Source of the DNA: Ruminococcus sp. | Lineage (GTDB): Bacteria; Bacillota; Clostridia; Oscillospirales; Ruminococcaceae | Assembly: GCA_017961625.1 (NCBI GenBank) | Contig: JAGCWY010000031.1 | Span: 1 to 32,799 of the forward strand | Direction of reading: 5' to 3' | DNA: 32,799 nt | Shown here: one piece after another, positions 31,201 to 32,799 of the stretch | How the letters are laid out: each line of letters starts with the position of its first letter | Numbering within the stretch: position 1 is the first letter of the stretch | Translations under genes and position numbers: made by a program | The notes under the pieces: generated by a model | Databases searched by the model: none | What the model was told of the DNA's origin: nothing | Seen by the model: only the letters and a program-made list of their open reading frames with translations

Positions 31201-32064
31201 ATGAATAAACACAGAATACTTATCGCAGGCGGCGATATGAGGCAGATATACTGCGCAGAAATGCTGTCACGCGATTTTGAGACAGGGCTTATCGGCTTTG
31301 ACATAGAAAGCCTTGCCGACCATACCGGACTTACCGTAGCCGATGTCAGCGCCCATAAATACTATGACTGCGCACTGCTACCGGTCCTGCCGGCAGGAAA
31401 TAACGGGAATATTTATACTCCATGCAGTAAGGATACCCTCACAGCCGATAAAGTTAAAAATCTCATTTCGGACAATAGTATCGTTTTCGCCGGAAAAGTG
31501 AATATAGAGTTTAAAGAGATCTTTCAGGGATACGAAATATATGACTATATGCTCAGTGAGGAGCTTAATATAATAAATGCCGTTCCCACTGCAGAGGGAG
31601 CGGTACAGCTCGCCCTTGAAGAGCTTCCCGTCACACTGAACGGACTTAAAGTCCTTATTGTCGGCATGGGCAGGATAGGCACAGCTCTTGTAAGGATATT
31701 GCAGGGCTTCGGGGCAGACATTACAGCTGCCGTACACAGTCCCAGGGGAGCCGCAAAAGCAAGAATGTACGGTATAAAGGCTGTTCCCACAAATCGCCTC
31801 GGCAGCGATTACGGACTTGTATTCAATACAGCTCCTCAGCTCGTGCTGGACAGCGGTAAACTGGCTGAATTTTCAGAAAATACTCTTTTCATTGATCTTG
31901 CCTCTAAGCCGGGAGGCATCGACTTCGACGCCGCTCTCAGCCTTGGACTGAAAGTTATATGGGCTCTTGGTCTGCCGGGGAAAACAGCTCCTGTTACCGC
32001 AGGAGAGATAATAGCGGAAACTATCATTGCAAAAATTGGTGAAAGAGGTGAAAAAAGTGAATGA
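31201..32064 (+). CDS. dpaA: Dipicolinate synthase subunit A
   Basis: 287 residues. Subunit of the enzyme that makes dipicolinic acid from a lysine-pathway intermediate in the mother cell of sporulating Firmicutes. The Rossmann motif GMGRIGTALVRIL (near residue 155) binds NAD(P); N-terminal LIAGGDMRQIYCAEML and C-terminal IDLASKPGGIDF and WALGLPGKTAPVTAGE are typical of DpaA/SpoVFA. Its end overlaps the start of dpaB by 8 bases. Confidence 0.92.
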   Translation: MNKHRILIAGGDMRQIYCAEMLSRDFETGLIGFDIESLADHTGLTVADVSAHKYYDCALLPVLPAGNNGNIYTPCSKDTLTADKVKNLISDNSIVFAGKVNIEFKEIFQGYEIYDYMLSEELNIINAVPTAEGAVQLALEELPVTLNGLKVLIVGMGRIGTALVRILQGFGADITAAVHSPRGAAKARMYGIKAVPTNRLGSDYGLVFNTAPQLVLDSGKLAEFSENTLFIDLASKPGGIDFDAALSLGLKVIWALGLPGKTAPVTAGEIIAETIIAKIGERGEKSE

Positions 32065-32656
32065 GGTTCTGAAAGGTTTACGTATAGGTTTTGCAATGAC
32101 AGGTTCCTTCTGTACGTTCAGTCAGTGCTTTGAGCAGGCGGAGCTGCTTATGAAAAACGGAGCGGAACTCCTGCCAATAATGTCAGAAAACGCAGCTATA
32201 ACCGATACCCGTTTCGGAAAAGCTGATGACAATATCAAAAGACTCTGCGATATAACAGGCAACGAGGTCGTTACTTCGATATCCGCAGCTGAAACCATAG
32301 GCCCCAAGGAGCTGACAGACATAATGGCAGTCGTCCCCTGTACGTCAAACACAGTAGCAAAGCTTGCCGCATCAATAACTGATACTCCGGTGACTATGGC
32401 TGTAAAATCCCACCTTCGTCAAGGAAAGCCGGTAGTGCTTGCGATAGCTTCAAATGATTCGCTTATGGGCTCTGCAAAAAATATCGGTGAGCTCTTCAAC
32501 AGGAAAAATTACTATTTTGTCCCTATGTTACAGGACGATTGCTTAAAAAAGCCTGCCTCCCTTGTAGCGGAATTTTCCATGCTATCGGATGCTATTGAAG
32601 CTGCTCTTAAAGGAATACAGCTCCGTCCAATAATATATCATTCTGCACCAAAATAA
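32057..32656 (+). CDS. dpaB: Dipicolinate synthase subunit B
   Basis: 199-residue flavoprotein-like subunit: GLRIGFAMTGSFCTF at the N-terminus, then VVPCTSNTVAKLAASITDTP and QDDCLKKPASLV, as in DpaB/SpoVFB. Start is taken as GTG at 32057, 8 bases after AGAGG and overlapping the dpaA stop; the ATG at 32061 is out of frame. Forms one enzyme with DpaA. Confidence 0.92.
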   Translation: MNEVLKGLRIGFAMTGSFCTFSQCFEQAELLMKNGAELLPIMSENAAITDTRFGKADDNIKRLCDITGNEVVTSISAAETIGPKELTDIMAVVPCTSNTVAKLAASITDTPVTMAVKSHLRQGKPVVLAIASNDSLMGSAKNIGELFNRKNYYFVPMLQDDCLKKPASLVAEFSMLSDAIEAALKGIQLRPIIYHSAPK

Positions 32657-32690
32657 ATAAAAAAGGACTGCGAATGCAGTCCTTTAAAAA
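32655..32690 (-). terminator. Terminator of the 5S rRNA gene
   Basis: AAAGGACTGC-GAAT-GCAGTCCTTT (32662-32685), a 10-bp perfect stem. The long T-run lies on the minus strand side (TTTTTTATTTATTT), so it mainly ends the rRNA transcript, and may also stop dpaAB. Confidence 0.88.
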
Positions 32691-32691
32691 T

Positions 32692-32799
<108 letters not shown>

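Overview
The window looks like a chromosomal segment of an anaerobic, cellulosome-associated Firmicute, most likely Ruminococcus sensu stricto (Oscillospiraceae). The main clues are two secreted proteins ending in type I dockerins, long poly-threonine linkers, consensus AGGAGG ribosome binding sites, many promoters close to TTGACA-17-TATAAT, a clade II single-chain PurL, and dipicolinate synthase genes. The genus call is inference from gene content; no database search was possible.

Layout, left to right. 1-6.8 kb (minus strand): rpsL from a perfect sigma-A promoter, two tandem dockerin/leucine-rich-repeat surface proteins, and the potassium uptake pair trkA-trkH. 6.9-9.6 kb (minus): a small unknown gene coupled to a HAD phosphatase, then glycogen synthase glgA behind a promoter and 5'-leader hairpin. 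10-15.2 kb (minus): purL and the tRNA methylthiotransferase mtaB, separated by a palindromic intergenic repeat. 15.3-19.5 kb: a plus-strand HPr-like protein without the active-site histidine, then minus-strand genes: a two-lipoprotein operon (one protein with a toxin-like C-terminal domain, one with protease-propeptide-like domains), a degenerate receiver/GGDEF-like protein, and a DUF2975-DUF2975-XRE operon.

19.7-22.2 kb (plus): a beta-CASP metallo-beta-lactamase coupled to a zinc-ribbon membrane protein. 22.2-24.6 kb (minus): the serine biosynthesis operon serC-serA. 24.7-27.2 kb (minus): an operon of a degenerate LytR-CpsA-Psr-like membrane protein, tatD and a PP2C phosphatase. 27.2-27.9 kb is gene-poor and holds two DnaA-box-like 9-mers, a possible small ORF, and a small ORF broken by an amber codon lying between opposed promoters. 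27.9-32.7 kb (plus): alr with a TatD-associated radical SAM gene, a 43-residue membrane peptide with ilvE, and dpaA-dpaB. The window ends inside a minus-strand 5S rRNA gene.

Most genes are housekeeping (translation, purine, serine, branched-chain amino acids, cell wall D-alanine, glycogen, K+). The parts most worth a second look are the lipoprotein pair, the dispersed intergenic repeats, the 27.2-27.9 kb region, the receiver-less HPr paralogue, and dipicolinate genes beside dockerin genes.
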